Shown: positions 7,864 to 18,987, numbered from the stretch's first letter. The stretch is DNA of 64,000 nt from Thalassovita aquimarina (GCF_018219815.1 NZ_JADMKU010000014.1:47247-111246), one strand, 5' to 3'. A program made the numbers and translations. The notes: a model not told the origin generated them from the sequence alone.

Positions 7864-9819
7864 TCAATCTCCTGCGGCACGGCCCTTGAGGGCGATGATG
7901 CCCCTTGGCCGGAACTGGATGAAGATGATGATGAAGATGATCATGTAGGTCTGGGCCGCCAGCGTGTTGGACGGGTTCAGCCATTCAATCCCCTTCTGCA
8001 ACGCGCCGATCATGGTCGCGCCCAGCAGCGTGCCCCAGATATTGCCGACGCCGCCCACAACCACGGTCATGAAGCTTTGCACGATGTAATCGGACCCGAG
8101 TTCCGAAGTCACCTTGGCGTAAAGCCCGATGGCGACGCCCGCGATCCCCGCGATGCCGGATCCGAGTCCGAAGGTCAGCATGTTCACCCGGTCGGGATTG
8201 ATCCCCATCGAGGCCGCCATGCCCGGATTCTGCGTCACCGCGCGGGTTTCCAGCCCCAGCCGGGTCTTTTTCATCAGGAACAGGAAGAACAGCAGGAAGA
8301 TCAGCGCCAGCACGAAGATCGCGATGCGGATATAGCTGATCGAGACCACATCGTTCAACACCCACGCACCGTCGAGCCAGCCCGGCGAGGTCAGCGGCCG
8401 CGCCTGGGTGCCGAAGATATTCTTGGCGAGTTGTTGCAGCGCGATCGAGATCCCGAAGGTCGCCAGCAGGGTTTCCAGCGGCCGGGAATAGAGCCAGCGG
8501 ATCACCAACCGTTCCATCGCCACTCCGGCGGCGAAAGTGACGGCAAAGGCCAGCGGGATCGCGACGATGATCGACACGGTGTAATTCGGCACCACCTGCT
8601 GCACCACGTAGCCGGTATAGGCGCCCATCATGATGAATTCGCCATGCGCCATGTTGATTACCCCCATCACCCCAAAGGTGATGGCAAGCCCGATGGCGGC
8701 GAGGAAATAGATCGAGGCGAGCGACAGCGCGTCGAGCCCCAGGTCGAGCCCCTGGTTCAGCGCCACCTTGGCTTCGATCGCCTTGAGCGCCGCGCCGGCC
8801 GCATCGGTGACGGCTTGCGACTGCTCCTCATAGATATCGGCGAAACGGTGGGTTTTCACCGCCTCAGTCGCCTGCGCATCGGTGACGGCGGCGGGCACCG
8901 CGCCCGCTTCGGCCAGGGCGGCATAGGCGCGGATGCGGACCTCATCCGTGTTCAGGTCTGCCACCGGCACGCCGCCGACCGCACCGTTTTCGATATTGGC
9001 CAGCATTGCGGCGCGCAGGTCATCGGCGGTGAGCCGCGGCGGGCCGAGCTTGGCCGCGACGATCAGGTCATAGGCTTCTGCTTCGGGCAGCGCGTCGGCG
9101 CCCGGTTTCAGCATCCGTGCGATGTTGAGGCCCACGGGCGGGTCGCCAGCGAACACGCGACGCGTTGTCGTCAGGATCGGGTTCAGCGCGGCGCGGACAT
9201 CGACGCCCAGATCGCCCGCGAAGCTTTCAATCGCCGCGATCCGGGCATCGTCATCTTTATCGAAAGAAATCGTCAGCAATCGTTCCAAACGCTGCTTGCG
9301 TGCCTTCAGCGTGGCGTCGGTTTCCCCGCCGATTGAACCGCTCAGGGGGGCAAGGGTCGACGCGTCCGGAGCGCGTTCGATGGCGGTCAGCGCCTCCGCG
9401 CGCCGGGCCGGGTCGGGGTCGGAAAGCTGGAACTGCACCAAAGCGGTGGCGATCAGCGCACGGATGCCGGAATTGGGTTTGAGTTGCTTCAACGCCTTCT
9501 TGTCTGCCTCGCCGACGACGTCGCCGGTATCGAAATCGGTCAGCCGGATCGCCTTGGAGGGTAGCGTTTCGCCCTTGAAGAACAGCCCGTCCTCTTGCCG
9601 CAGCCACATGTCCTTGGCCTGCCAGACCTGTAGCACCTGCTGCGCCTGCGGCAGCCCGCTGTTTGCCAGCGCGTCGATCGCCGGCTGGATCGTCTTGCGC
9701 GACGATTTTTTCAGGATCGTGCTGTGTTCCTGCAGGATGTCCTGCACCGGACCAGCCTGCACCGGCAGCGAAAGCGCAAGCAGGATCACTGCGCCGAGAA
9801 GGATCAGAAATGGCCGCAT
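7864..9819 (-). CDS. urtB: Urea ABC transporter permease UrtB with long periplasmic N-terminal region
   Basis: 651 aa. The C-terminal 300 residues are a LivH-type permease (GLAITFGVMGVINMAHGEF, LLATFGISIALQQLAKNIFG, VVVGGVGNIWGTLLGA). The start at 9819 gives a signal peptide (MRPFLILLGAVILLALSLPVQA); a longer reading from 9882 would bury it. Between the signal and the first permease helix lie about 320 hydrophilic, helical, Ala-rich residues that may look like HEAT-type repeats. Proteobacterial UrtB proteins are known to carry such an extension; its role is unclear. It lies second in urtABCDE. Confidence 0.93.
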   Translation of the reverse strand: MRPFLILLGAVILLALSLPVQAGPVQDILQEHSTILKKSSRKTIQPAIDALANSGLPQAQQVLQVWQAKDMWLRQEDGLFFKGETLPSKAIRLTDFDTGDVVGEADKKALKQLKPNSGIRALIATALVQFQLSDPDPARRAEALTAIERAPDASTLAPLSGSIGGETDATLKARKQRLERLLTISFDKDDDARIAAIESFAGDLGVDVRAALNPILTTTRRVFAGDPPVGLNIARMLKPGADALPEAEAYDLIVAAKLGPPRLTADDLRAAMLANIENGAVGGVPVADLNTDEVRIRAYAALAEAGAVPAAVTDAQATEAVKTHRFADIYEEQSQAVTDAAGAALKAIEAKVALNQGLDLGLDALSLASIYFLAAIGLAITFGVMGVINMAHGEFIMMGAYTGYVVQQVVPNYTVSIIVAIPLAFAVTFAAGVAMERLVIRWLYSRPLETLLATFGISIALQQLAKNIFGTQARPLTSPGWLDGAWVLNDVVSISYIRIAIFVLALIFLLFFLFLMKKTRLGLETRAVTQNPGMAASMGINPDRVNMLTFGLGSGIAGIAGVAIGLYAKVTSELGSDYIVQSFMTVVVGGVGNIWGTLLGATMIGALQKGIEWLNPSNTLAAQTYMIIFIIIFIQFRPRGIIALKGRAAGD

Positions 9820-9885
9820 GAAGGAAAACCCGGGAAAGTCTGGAATTGGGGTGAGCGGGCGCAAAGCGCCCGCTCCGCACATCGA

Positions 9886-11163
9886 TCAGTAGTTCGACTT
9901 GATCTGCACGCAGCTTTCGGTCTCGGTATTGTACATACCGCAGCCCAGGTCCTTCCAATCCGATTTCAGCACCGCCGATTCCGGCAGGAAGTCGGTCCAG
10001 GCGTCGCCCGGCACTTCCTCGGTCTGGCTGATGATGTCGAACTGGCCGTCGGCCTGGATTTCGCCGATCAGCACCGGCTTGGCCAAATGGTGGTTGGGCA
10101 GCATGACCGAGGTGCCGCCGGTCAGGTTCGGGTATTCCTGGCCGATCATCGCGCTGGAAACGGCGTCAACATCGGTGGTGCCAGCCGCTTCGACCGCGTT
10201 CACCCACATATTGAAGCCGATGAAATGCGCCTCCATCGGGTCATTGGTGACGCGTTCGTCGCCCATCTTGGCCTTCCAGGCGGCGACGAATTCGTCGTTC
10301 AGGTCGGATTCTGCCGACTGGAAGTAATTCCACGCCGCCAGGTGGCCGACCAGGTTGGTGGTATCCAGACCTGACAGTTCCTCTTCACCGACGGAAAAGG
10401 CCACGACCGGGATGTCATCGGCCGAAATACCGGCCGCCGCCAGTTCCTTGTAGAAGCCGATATTGGCGTCGCCGTTAATGGTGGAAATCACGCCGACCTT
10501 CTTGCCGTCGGCACCCAAAGCCACCACGTCAGCCACGATTTTCGACCAATCCGAATGTCCGAACGGGGTGTAGTTGACGAAGATGTCTTCCTCGGCGATG
10601 CCCTTCCCCTTCAGGTAGCTTTCGAGGATGTTGTTCGTGGTGCGCGGATAGACATAGTCGGTGCCCAACAGCGCGAATTTCTCGACCCCCAGTTCGTCCA
10701 GGAAATAGTCGGTGGCCGGGATCGCCTGCTGGTTCGGCGCGGCGCCGGTGTAGAACACGTTCTTGGAGCTTTCTTCGCCCTCGTACTGCACAGGGTAGAA
10801 CAGCAGCCCGTTCAGTTCCTCGACCACCGGCAGCACCGATTTACGGCTGACGGATGTCCAGCAACCGAACATCACGTCGACGTCCTGCACGGTCAGCAAC
10901 TCGCGCGCCTTTTCGGCGAACAGCGGCCAGTCCGAGGCCGGGTCGACGACGACCGCTTCGAGCTGCTTGCCCAGAACGCCGCCCTTCGCGTTCTGTTCGT
11001 CGATCAGCATCAGCATCGTGTCTTTCAGCGTGGTTTCGGAAATCGCCATTGTGCCGGACAGCGAATGCAGCACACCGACCTTGATCGTGTCTTCGGCGGC
11101 ATAGGCCGGCAGCGACATGGTCAGCGCCATCGCTCCCGCGAGTGTGGATTTCAGAATGGTCAT
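9886..11163 (-). CDS. urtA: Urea ABC transporter substrate-binding protein UrtA
   Basis: 425 aa periplasmic receptor. The signal peptide is about residues 1-22 (ending LPAYA-A), followed by the mature start EDTIKVGVLHSLSGTMAISE typical of UrtA. Other family stretches are GCWTSVSRKSVLPV, FYPVQYEGEESSKNVFY and AWNYFQS. The ATG at 11163 is supported by GGAGG six bases upstream. First gene of the operon, divergent from ureD. UrtA binds urea and delivers it to UrtBC. In other bacteria the operon is induced by nitrogen limitation. Confidence 0.97.
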   Translation of the reverse strand: MTILKSTLAGAMALTMSLPAYAAEDTIKVGVLHSLSGTMAISETTLKDTMLMLIDEQNAKGGVLGKQLEAVVVDPASDWPLFAEKARELLTVQDVDVMFGCWTSVSRKSVLPVVEELNGLLFYPVQYEGEESSKNVFYTGAAPNQQAIPATDYFLDELGVEKFALLGTDYVYPRTTNNILESYLKGKGIAEEDIFVNYTPFGHSDWSKIVADVVALGADGKKVGVISTINGDANIGFYKELAAAGISADDIPVVAFSVGEEELSGLDTTNLVGHLAAWNYFQSAESDLNDEFVAAWKAKMGDERVTNDPMEAHFIGFNMWVNAVEAAGTTDVDAVSSAMIGQEYPNLTGGTSVMLPNHHLAKPVLIGEIQADGQFDIISQTEEVPGDAWTDFLPESAVLKSDWKDLGCGMYNTETESCVQIKSNY

Positions 11164-11547
11164 GGTAATCCTCCAGGCGGGGCATTCGTCATTGGCAGGC
11201 CTTGAACGGCATCGCCGCACGTCCTACGTCGTCCCCCGCAACATCTGTTTTGTTGCATCCAGTGTGGCGGCCGTTCGATTTCCACATCCATTCGGTCGCC
11301 ACACGCCCTTCGCGGCATTGTCCCCGAGGGCAGTATCAGGAGAGGTCGGAAGCGCGTCGTCGCGCAATTGCTGCAGCGCAGCTAATCCCGACACCCGTAT
11401 CGACTGACCAATTACTAGGCGACAACAGGCGCAAACGCTCGCAAATTGGGCGACACCTCCGCCAAAGACCGCTCTCAGCCCGATTACTATGCGATCCGCT
11501 TCCCCGCTGCTTCGCATTGTGCAACCGAATCCCTCGACCAGGCGCAA
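11164..11547. promoter_or_regulatory. Divergent control region between urtA and ureD
   Basis: 384 bases separate the two divergent starts and must hold both promoters. I looked for a sigma-54 GG-N10-GC pair and an NtrC palindrome and found no convincing match. There are AT-poor stretches and the small palindrome-like GCATTGTGCAAC near 11514, but nothing I can name. An in-frame TTG at 11446 could extend UreD into this region and is judged unlikely. Confidence 0.6.
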
Positions 11548-12408
11548 ATGCCGGAGGGGATCATCACTATCGCGGGCAAAATATCATCAGACCTGCATGT
11601 TTCGCAGCAGCCTCGCGCTAAAGGCGAGGCGCTAATCATTGCCAAGCCGCGCGGTGACCGGTCCACATTGGCCGATTTCCGCACCTCGGGCTGCATGAAG
11701 ATGCTGTTTCCCCGCAGCCCCACGCCGGACCTAACCGCGATCATGCTGAACACAGCCGGCGGGATCACCGGCGGCGATCGCATCGCCCTGACTGCCAGGG
11801 CCCGGGAAGGCAGCCACCTGCGGCTGTCCACCCAGGCCGCCGAACGGATTTACCGAGCCCAGCCCGGCGAGACCGGAAAGGTCGTCACGCGGCTGAGCGT
11901 GCAAGATGGCGCGCGGATCGACTGGTTGCCGCAGGAAACCATCCTGTTCGACCGCGCCGCGCTGGACCGGCAATTGCGGGTCGACCTGACCGGATCGGCG
12001 CGCTTCCTGATGGTGGAACCGCTGATCCTGGGCCGCGCCGCGATGGGCGAAACAGTTCGCAACGCCCGGCTGACCGACCGGGTCCGGGTGGTCCGCGACG
12101 ACATCCCCGTCTTCGCCGACACGATGCGCCTGTCGGGCGACCTGTTGGAGCACATGGCCCGCGCCGCCACCGGCGGCGGTGCAGGCGCGATGGCCTCGGT
12201 CCTGCTGGCGACGTCGGAATCCGAGGCCGAAACCCTGCTGGCCCCGGTCCGCGCGCTGCTGCCCGATACCGCCGGGGCTTCGGTGATCCGTCCCGGCCTT
12301 CTTTACCTGCGCCTGCTCGCGCCCGATGGGTTCGAACTGCGCAAGACCCTGATCCCCGTTCTGCAGCGGCTGAACGGGGCCAACCTTCCCCGAACCTGGA
12401 TGATCTGA
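11548..12408 (+). CDS. ureD: Urease accessory protein UreD
   Basis: 286 aa. UreD is the scaffold that binds apo-urease and recruits UreF and UreG for nickel insertion. Typical stretches are [42 protein letters not shown] and GRAAMGE. The ATG at 11548 gives a length close to the usual 270-290 aa; the reading frame stays open 34 codons further upstream but begins there with TTG. It is the first gene of the urease operon, one base before ureA. Confidence 0.93.
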   Translation: MPEGIITIAGKISSDLHVSQQPRAKGEALIIAKPRGDRSTLADFRTSGCMKMLFPRSPTPDLTAIMLNTAGGITGGDRIALTARAREGSHLRLSTQAAERIYRAQPGETGKVVTRLSVQDGARIDWLPQETILFDRAALDRQLRVDLTGSARFLMVEPLILGRAAMGETVRNARLTDRVRVVRDDIPVFADTMRLSGDLLEHMARAATGGGAGAMASVLLATSESEAETLLAPVRALLPDTAGASVIRPGLLYLRLLAPDGFELRKTLIPVLQRLNGANLPRTWMI

Positions 12409-12409
12409 C

Positions 12410-12712
12410 ATGAACCTCACGCCCAGAGAAAAAGACAAACTGCTGGTCGCGATGGCGGCCGAAGTGGCGCGCAAGCGGCTGGCGCGCGGCGTCAAGCTGA
12501 ACCACCCCGAAGCGATCGCGCTGATCACCGACGCGGTGGTCGAAGGCGCCCGCGACGGCCGCTCGGTGGCCGACCTGATGCAGGCGGGTGCGCAGGTGAT
12601 CACCCGCGACCAATGCATGGACGGCATCGCCGAAATGATCCCCGAAGTGCAGGTCGAAGCGACCTTCCCGGACGGCACCAAGCTGGTGACCGTGCACGAC
12701 CCGATCCGCTGA
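12410..12712 (+). CDS. ureA: Urease gamma subunit UreA
   Basis: 100 aa, the usual size. Highly typical start [20 protein letters not shown] and core [25 protein letters not shown] cut by standard UreA spacing; the end is VTVHDPIR. It is a structural subunit of urease, (UreABC)3, in the cytoplasm. It starts one base after ureD. Confidence 0.98.
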   Translation: MNLTPREKDKLLVAMAAEVARKRLARGVKLNHPEAIALITDAVVEGARDGRSVADLMQAGAQVITRDQCMDGIAEMIPEVQVEATFPDGTKLVTVHDPIR

Positions 12713-12722
12713 GGAGACTGAC

Positions 12723-13027
12723 ATGATCCCCGGAGAGCTTTTCCCCGCCGAAGGCGAACTGACCCTGAACTCGGGCCGCGAAAGCGTCACCCTGATGGTG
12801 GCCAATACCGGCGACCGCCCGGTACAGGTCGGGTCGCATTACCATTTCTTCGAAACCAATCCGGCGCTCGACTTCGACCGCGAAGCGGCGCGCGGCATGC
12901 GGCTGGACATCGCGGCGGGAACCGCGGTGCGGTTCGAACCGGGCCAGCGCCGCGAAGTGACGCTCATCCCGATCTCGGGGGCGCGCAAAGTTTACGGTTT
13001 CAATCAGAAAATCATGGGAGACCTCTG

Positions 13028-13028
<1 letters not shown>
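12723..13028 (+). CDS. ureB: Urease beta subunit UreB
   Basis: 101 aa with the family hallmarks [33 protein letters not shown] and [11 protein letters not shown] ribosome site (GAGGAGAC) precedes it. It is a structural partner of UreA and UreC. The stop overlaps the ureC start by one base (TGATG). Confidence 0.98.
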
Positions 13029-14737
<1,709 letters not shown>

Positions 14738-14891
14738 GGCGGAAGCGGTGACGAACTTGCACAGCCAGCGCGAAGTTTCCTGCGGCGCTCCGCCGCGATG
14801 GCGGACCCGCCCCGGTCGGGCGGCACACGATTGCCGGAACCGGCGGTCCGGGACCGGACGGCAAGTGATCCGGCGCGGCAGGCAGATTCCG

Positions 14892-15215
14892 TCAGCAGGT
14901 CAGCAAATCGGTGTCAACACGCCGGATCGGCCATCCGGGGCGGTCGGTCTGCGAACGGATCGGTTCGCAGCGCAGGCTTTGGGTGACCTTTTCGGTCCAG
15001 TAACATGGATTGTCCCGGATTTCCTCGGGCAACCGGTCCTTGTCGAACACCATTTCGCGGTTTTCCACCAGTTCGACACGATGACTGCGCCCGTCCGGAA
15101 TGGCACCTTCGATGCTCAGGATCGAGGCTTGAATCGCGGCCTCCCTTTCCCGCAGACGCGCGATTTCTTCGCGAATTTCGGCAAGATCGTCGGCAAGGCC
15201 GGTCCTCATCATCAT
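14892..15215 (-). CDS. Small hypothetical protein inside the urease cluster (opposite strand)
   Basis: 107 aa. The first 40 residues (DDLAEIREEIARLREREAAI) are a charged helix, probably a coiled coil. The middle is mixed and contains VELVENREMVFDKDRLP and WTEKVTQSL; the end is polar. It reads against ureC and ureE and splits the operon into ureDABC and ureEFG. Three ATG codons stand in a row at the start, with GGGGACAG upstream. No domain recognised. The amphipathic N-terminus and codon pattern support a real gene; function unknown. Confidence 0.6.
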   Translation of the reverse strand: MMMRTGLADDLAEIREEIARLREREAAIQASILSIEGAIPDGRSHRVELVENREMVFDKDRLPEEIRDNPCYWTEKVTQSLRCEPIRSQTDRPGWPIRRVDTDLLTC

Positions 15216-15324
15216 AAGTCTGTCCCCAGTTACCGCTCCGATATGGCTTATCCCTTTCTTAATACGGCACGAGGGTTCCGCAATTTACCGCCCCCTACCA
15301 AATACAACCACAGGATATGACGCC

Positions 15325-15849
15325 ATGACTCTGCCAAACATCTATATGTTGAGAAAACGGGGCGATTGGGCTGACGCCTGCGACAGTGTGACCCTAACCT
15401 ACGAGGAACGGTTTCTGCGCCGCAAGGTGCTCCACACGCGCAACGGGGAAAAGGTTCTGGTCGATCTGGAACAGACCACCTCGGTGGACGATGGCGACGC
15501 GTTCGAACTGGAAGACGGACGTTTCATCGCCGTCACCGCCGCCGCCGAAGCACTACTGCAGGTCACCGGTGACAACCTGCCCCGGCTGGCCTGGCATATC
15601 GGCAATCGCCACACCCCTTGCCAGATCGAAGCCGACCGGCTGCTGATTCAGCGCGATCACGTGATCCAGGCGATGCTGGCGCATCTCGGCGCGACGGTGG
15701 AAGAGGTCAGCGAACCCTTCATCCCCGAAGGCGGCGCCTATGGCCATGGCCGCACCCACAGCCATGAACACGGGGCGACGTTACACACGCATGAGCATAG
15801 TCACGGGCACGATCACGCCCACAGCCACGCGCACGGCCATGATCACTGA
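15325..15849 (+). CDS. ureE: Urease accessory nickel metallochaperone UreE
   Basis: 174 aa. The N-terminal domain shows VTLTYEERFLRRKV and the central metal-binding domain shows LAWHIGNRHTPCQIE, with His-x3-His as in UreE. The C-terminal 37 residues contain 15 histidines in HS/HD/HG repeats, a nickel-binding tail like that of Klebsiella UreE. It hands nickel to UreG. It needs its own promoter or read-through because a minus-strand gene separates it from ureC. The His-tail codons also contain the ureF start. Confidence 0.95.
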   Translation: MTLPNIYMLRKRGDWADACDSVTLTYEERFLRRKVLHTRNGEKVLVDLEQTTSVDDGDAFELEDGRFIAVTAAAEALLQVTGDNLPRLAWHIGNRHTPCQIEADRLLIQRDHVIQAMLAHLGATVEEVSEPFIPEGGAYGHGRTHSHEHGATLHTHEHSHGHDHAHSHAHGHDH

Positions 15850-16483
15850 CACCGCCCTTCTGACCCTGGCACAATGGCTGTCGCCCGCCTATCCGGTGGG
15901 CGCGTTCAGCTACAGCCATGGTCTGGAATGGGCCGTGGAGGCCGGACAGGTGCACAATGCAGATACGTTCCGCGACTGGCTGGAAGACATCCTGCGCTTT
16001 GGTACGGGGCGCAACGACGCGATCCTGCTGGCTTGCGCCTATCGCTTCGATCCCGGCGCTCTGCGCGAACTCGACGATCTGGCCCGCGCCTATGCGCCCT
16101 CAAAAGAACGGCTGCTGGAAACCGAAGCACAAGGCGCCGCTTTCTGTCGGACCACGGCGGCGATCTGGGGCAATGACATGCTCGACCTAACCTATCCGGT
16201 GGCGGTGGGATACGCGGCCAGGGCGCATAGTTTCCCGCTGCGCCAGACCAGTGCGATGTATCTGCACGCCTTCACCGGCAACCTGACCTCGGCCGCGATC
16301 CGTCTGGTGCCGCTGGGCCAGACCGAGGGCCAGACGGTTCTGACCACGCTCACGCCACTGTGCGAAACCCTCGCCGCAGAAACCGAAACCCTGACCACCG
16401 ACGATCTGGGCGGATCGGTCTTCATGGCCGATATCGCCGCGATGAAACATGAAACCCAATACACGAGGCTTTTCCGCTCATGA
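15839..16483 (+). CDS. ureF: Urease accessory protein UreF
   Basis: 214 aa, all-helical. Family stretches: [21 protein letters not shown] near the N-terminus without its last residues altered, [22 protein letters not shown], and a C-terminal [17 protein letters not shown]. UreF controls the GTPase activity of UreG in the UreDFG-urease complex. The ATG at 15839 is chosen because it gives the family N-terminus [19 protein letters not shown]; it overlaps the ureE end by 11 bases. A longer upstream reading only translates the shifted His-tail codons. Confidence 0.94.
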   Translation: MITDTALLTLAQWLSPAYPVGAFSYSHGLEWAVEAGQVHNADTFRDWLEDILRFGTGRNDAILLACAYRFDPGALRELDDLARAYAPSKERLLETEAQGAAFCRTTAAIWGNDMLDLTYPVAVGYAARAHSFPLRQTSAMYLHAFTGNLTSAAIRLVPLGQTEGQTVLTTLTPLCETLAAETETLTTDDLGGSVFMADIAAMKHETQYTRLFRS

Positions 16484-17100
16484 CTTCCCCTCACGGACCT
16501 CTGCGCATCGGCATCGGTGGCCCCGTCGGCGCGGGCAAAACCACGCTGACCGCCGCTTTGTGCAAGGCGCTGTCGGATAAATATTCCATCGGCGCGATCA
16601 CCAATGACATCTACACTCAGGAAGACGCCGAGGCTTTGATGCGGCTGCAGGTACTGCCGCAGGACCGCATCATCGGTGTGGAAACCGGCGGTTGCCCGCA
16701 TACCGCGATCCGCGAAGACGCCTCGATCAACCTCGCCGCCGTCGACGAGATGCGCAAGCGCCACCCCGAGGTGGACATCGTGCTGATCGAATCCGGCGGC
16801 GACAACCTGTCGGCCACGTTCAGCCCGGAACTGGCCGACCTGACGCTTTACGTGATCGACGTGGCCGCGGGCGAGGAAATCCCGCGCAAGGGCGGCCCGG
16901 CAATCACCAAGTCCGACATCCTGATCATCAACAAGACCGACCTGGCCCCGTATGTCGGCGCCTCGCTTGAGGTGATGGACCGCGACGCCACCCGGATGCG
17001 CGCCGGGCGGCCGTTCGTCTTCACCGCCCTGCGCAAGGGCGAGGGCGTGGATCAGGTGGTCGAGCTGATCGCGGAAATCGGCGGGCTGGTGCCCGCCTGA
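16480..17100 (+). CDS. ureG: Urease accessory GTPase UreG
   Basis: 206 aa SIMIBI-class GTPase. P-loop [10 protein letters not shown] at 13-22, nickel-binding CPH motif in [15 protein letters not shown], the Walker B-like stretch [17 protein letters not shown] and the guanine specificity NKTD. GTP hydrolysis drives nickel transfer into urease. The ATG overlaps the ureF stop by four bases. It is the last gene of the cluster; the next gene (17113) is convergent. Confidence 0.97.
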   Translation: MTSPHGPLRIGIGGPVGAGKTTLTAALCKALSDKYSIGAITNDIYTQEDAEALMRLQVLPQDRIIGVETGGCPHTAIREDASINLAAVDEMRKRHPEVDIVLIESGGDNLSATFSPELADLTLYVIDVAAGEEIPRKGGPAITKSDILIINKTDLAPYVGASLEVMDRDATRMRAGRPFVFTALRKGEGVDQVVELIAEIGGLVPA

Positions 17101-17112
17101 TTTCAGCCCGTC

Positions 17113-18249
17113 TCACCCCGCCAGGGCACGGGTGATGATCAGTTTCTGGATGTCGCTGGTGCCTTCGTAGATCTGGCAGACCCGCGCGTCGCGGTAGATC
17201 CGTTCCACCGCGAAATCCTGCATGTAACCGTAGCCACCGAAGGTCTGGATCGCATCGGAAATGATCCTTTCGGCCGCTTCGGAGGCAAAGAGCTTCGCCA
17301 TCGCCGCCTCGGTCAGGCAGGGAATACCCGCATCCTTCATCCGCGCCGCGTTGAGCACCAGTTGCCGCGCTGCTTCCAGCTGGGTGCGCGCATCGGCCAG
17401 ACGGAACCCGACCGCCTGATGCGCAATCAGCGGCTGGCCGAACGACTGCCGGTCCTTGGCGTATTCGATCGCCATGTCCAGCGCCGCCTGCGCCATGCCG
17501 ACAGATTGCGACGCGATGCCGATGCGGCCCGTTTCAAGGCTGGACAGCGCGATCCGGTACCCGTCGCCTTCCTCCCCGATCCGCATCGCGGCGGGCACGC
17601 GCATGTCCTCGAACCGCAGCGCACAGGTGTCGGAACAACGCTGGCCCAGCTTTTCCTCGACCGAGGCGACGTGGTAGCCGGGGTTGTCCGTGCGCACCAG
17701 AAACGCGGTGATACCGCGCTTGCCCTCGCTGCCCTCCATCCGGGCGAACACCACCACCCATTCGCCGATCTTGCCCGACGTGATGAAGGCCTTTTCGCCG
17801 TTGATCACGTAATCGTCGCCGTCGCGCCGCGCCCGGGTGCGGATGGCCGACGCATCGGACCCCGCATGCGGTTCGGTCAGGGCGAAGGCGCCGATGAACT
17901 TGCCTTCGGTCGCCGGGCGCAGCACCCGGTCCTTCTGTGCGTCGCTGCCATAGCGTTGCAGGATCGCGTTGAAGGGGGCGTTGTGCACGCTCATCACGGT
18001 GGAAATCGCACCGTCCCCGGCGGCGATTTCGATCAGCGCCAGCGCATAGGACACGTAATCGGCCCCCACCCCGCCAAGGTCTTCGGGCACCGTCATGCCC
18101 AGGAAGCCCAGTTCGCCCATCTGCGCCAGAACCTCCGGCTCGATGGTCTTCGATTTGTCGCGGGCCGCCGCCCCCGACGCCAGCACGTCGCGCGCGAAAC
18201 TGCGCGCCATATCCTGAATCATCTGCTGATCTTCGGTGATGACGGTCAT
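17113..18249 (-). CDS. Acyl-CoA dehydrogenase
   Basis: 378 aa, the usual length for short/branched-chain acyl-CoA dehydrogenases. Typical stretches are ALTEPHAGSDASAI (FAD/substrate site), the helix RQSFGQPLIAHQAVGFRLAD, FGGYGYMQDFAVERIYRDARV and the catalytic base Glu in QIYEGTSDIQ. It oxidises an acyl-CoA to the enoyl-CoA and passes electrons to ETF. The short-chain or isobutyryl type is likely, but substrate cannot be fixed. The ATG at 18249 (MTVITEDQQ) has GAGAGG upstream. Monocistronic, convergent with ureG. Confidence 0.9.
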   Translation of the reverse strand: MTVITEDQQMIQDMARSFARDVLASGAAARDKSKTIEPEVLAQMGELGFLGMTVPEDLGGVGADYVSYALALIEIAAGDGAISTVMSVHNAPFNAILQRYGSDAQKDRVLRPATEGKFIGAFALTEPHAGSDASAIRTRARRDGDDYVINGEKAFITSGKIGEWVVVFARMEGSEGKRGITAFLVRTDNPGYHVASVEEKLGQRCSDTCALRFEDMRVPAAMRIGEEGDGYRIALSSLETGRIGIASQSVGMAQAALDMAIEYAKDRQSFGQPLIAHQAVGFRLADARTQLEAARQLVLNAARMKDAGIPCLTEAAMAKLFASEAAERIISDAIQTFGGYGYMQDFAVERIYRDARVCQIYEGTSDIQKLIITRALAG

Positions 18250-18396
18250 GACAAAACCTCTCCCTCTGGTGCTGCCCATTTGGCCGGCAAGATGTCAGAG
18301 ACCCGGCCCGGCGCAAAGGGGTATCGGCGCAAAACCTTGCAGGAGTTTTGCAAAGGTCCGGCCGCTCTGGTGGCAGCCCCACCGGCCCGCGCGATG

Positions 18397-18410
18397 TTGA
18401 TGCAAGTCAA
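18397..18410. promoter_or_regulatory. FNR/FnrL-type binding site
   Basis: TTGATGCAAGTCAA matches the FNR/CRP-type consensus TTGAT-N4-(A/G)TCAA with TTGA...TCAA half-sites in perfect symmetry. It lies 80 bases before the start of the cytochrome c gene and 148 bases before the divergent acyl-CoA dehydrogenase. The distance fits activation of the cytochrome gene under low oxygen. A Dnr-type (nitric oxide) regulator would use the same sequence. Confidence 0.75.
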
Positions 18411-18489
18411 TGCGCCCCCACTTACCCCAGGTAAACTTTGCCTTACGGTTTCATTTCGAACCGGTGACCGTTTCATGGGAGGAATTACT

Positions 18490-18903
18490 ATGATCAAGTC
18501 GATACTAGCCGCAGGCACGGTATTCAGCCTGCTAGCAACCGCGGGACTTGCCGAAGAACGAACCGGCCGGGAAGAATACATGATCGCCTGCGCCGGGTGT
18601 CATGGCGAAACCGGCAAGGGCGACGGGCCTGCGTCGGGGCTGATGACGAACAAACCCTATGACCTGACCAAGCTGACGACTGACAAGGGGGACGGAAAGT
18701 TTCCGTTTGAATACGTGCTCTGGGTGGTGGATGGCCGCGACATGATCAAGTTCCACGGCGGCGACATGCCGGTTTGGGGGGATCGCTACATGGTTTCGGC
18801 GCGCGCGTCGGAGGCCGAAAGCGAACTGCCCGAGTCACGCGAACTCGTGGTGCGGGGCCGCATCCTGTCGCTGACCTACTACCTGGGATCTATCCAGGAG
18901 TGA
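18490..18903 (+). CDS. Periplasmic c-type cytochrome
   Basis: 137 aa. Signal peptide about 1-21 (MIKSILAAG...TAGLA), heme-binding CAGCH at Cys34-Cys37-His38, and a likely axial Met in GGDMPVWGDRYM. A class I, single-heme cytochrome with the pattern GETGKGDGPASG after the heme site, as in many electron-transfer subunits. The ATG at 18490 has GGGAGGA seven bases upstream. The FNR-type box at 18397 suggests induction at low oxygen. The electron partner is unknown. Confidence 0.9.
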   Translation: MIKSILAAGTVFSLLATAGLAEERTGREEYMIACAGCHGETGKGDGPASGLMTNKPYDLTKLTTDKGDGKFPFEYVLWVVDGRDMIKFHGGDMPVWGDRYMVSARASEAESELPESRELVVRGRILSLTYYLGSIQE

Positions 18904-18967
18904 TCCTCTCCTGAACCGCTGTCGGGATTTACAAACCTTACCTTCGCAGCCGTGAGGCCTGCGAAAG

Positions 18968-18987
18968 GGGCGCCCGGGCGGGCGCCC
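18968..18987 (+). terminator. Stem-loop after cytochrome c gene
   Basis: GGGCGCC-CGGGCG-GGCGCCC, a strong 7-bp stem 64 bases after the stop, followed by only a weakly T-rich stretch (TGTTCCTGT). Probably a terminator or mRNA-stabilising hairpin. Confidence 0.5.

Noticed and set aside
11446..11547. Longer UreD starting with TTG
   Set aside because: The added 34 residues do not resemble UreD and would use much of the divergent promoter region; the ATG at 11548 gives family length.
11164..11547. Sigma-54 promoter or NtrC site for urea genes
   Set aside because: Looked for GG-N10-GC and TGCAC-N7-GTGCA patterns; no convincing match on either strand.
15740..15838. UreF extended upstream by 33 codons
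   Set aside because: These codons are the shifted reading of the UreE His-rich tail.
17362..18489. In-frame upstream extension of the cytochrome c gene to a 513-residue protein
   Set aside because: The added part is antisense to the acyl-CoA dehydrogenase. The signal peptide and the ribosome site GGGAGGA fix the start at 18490.
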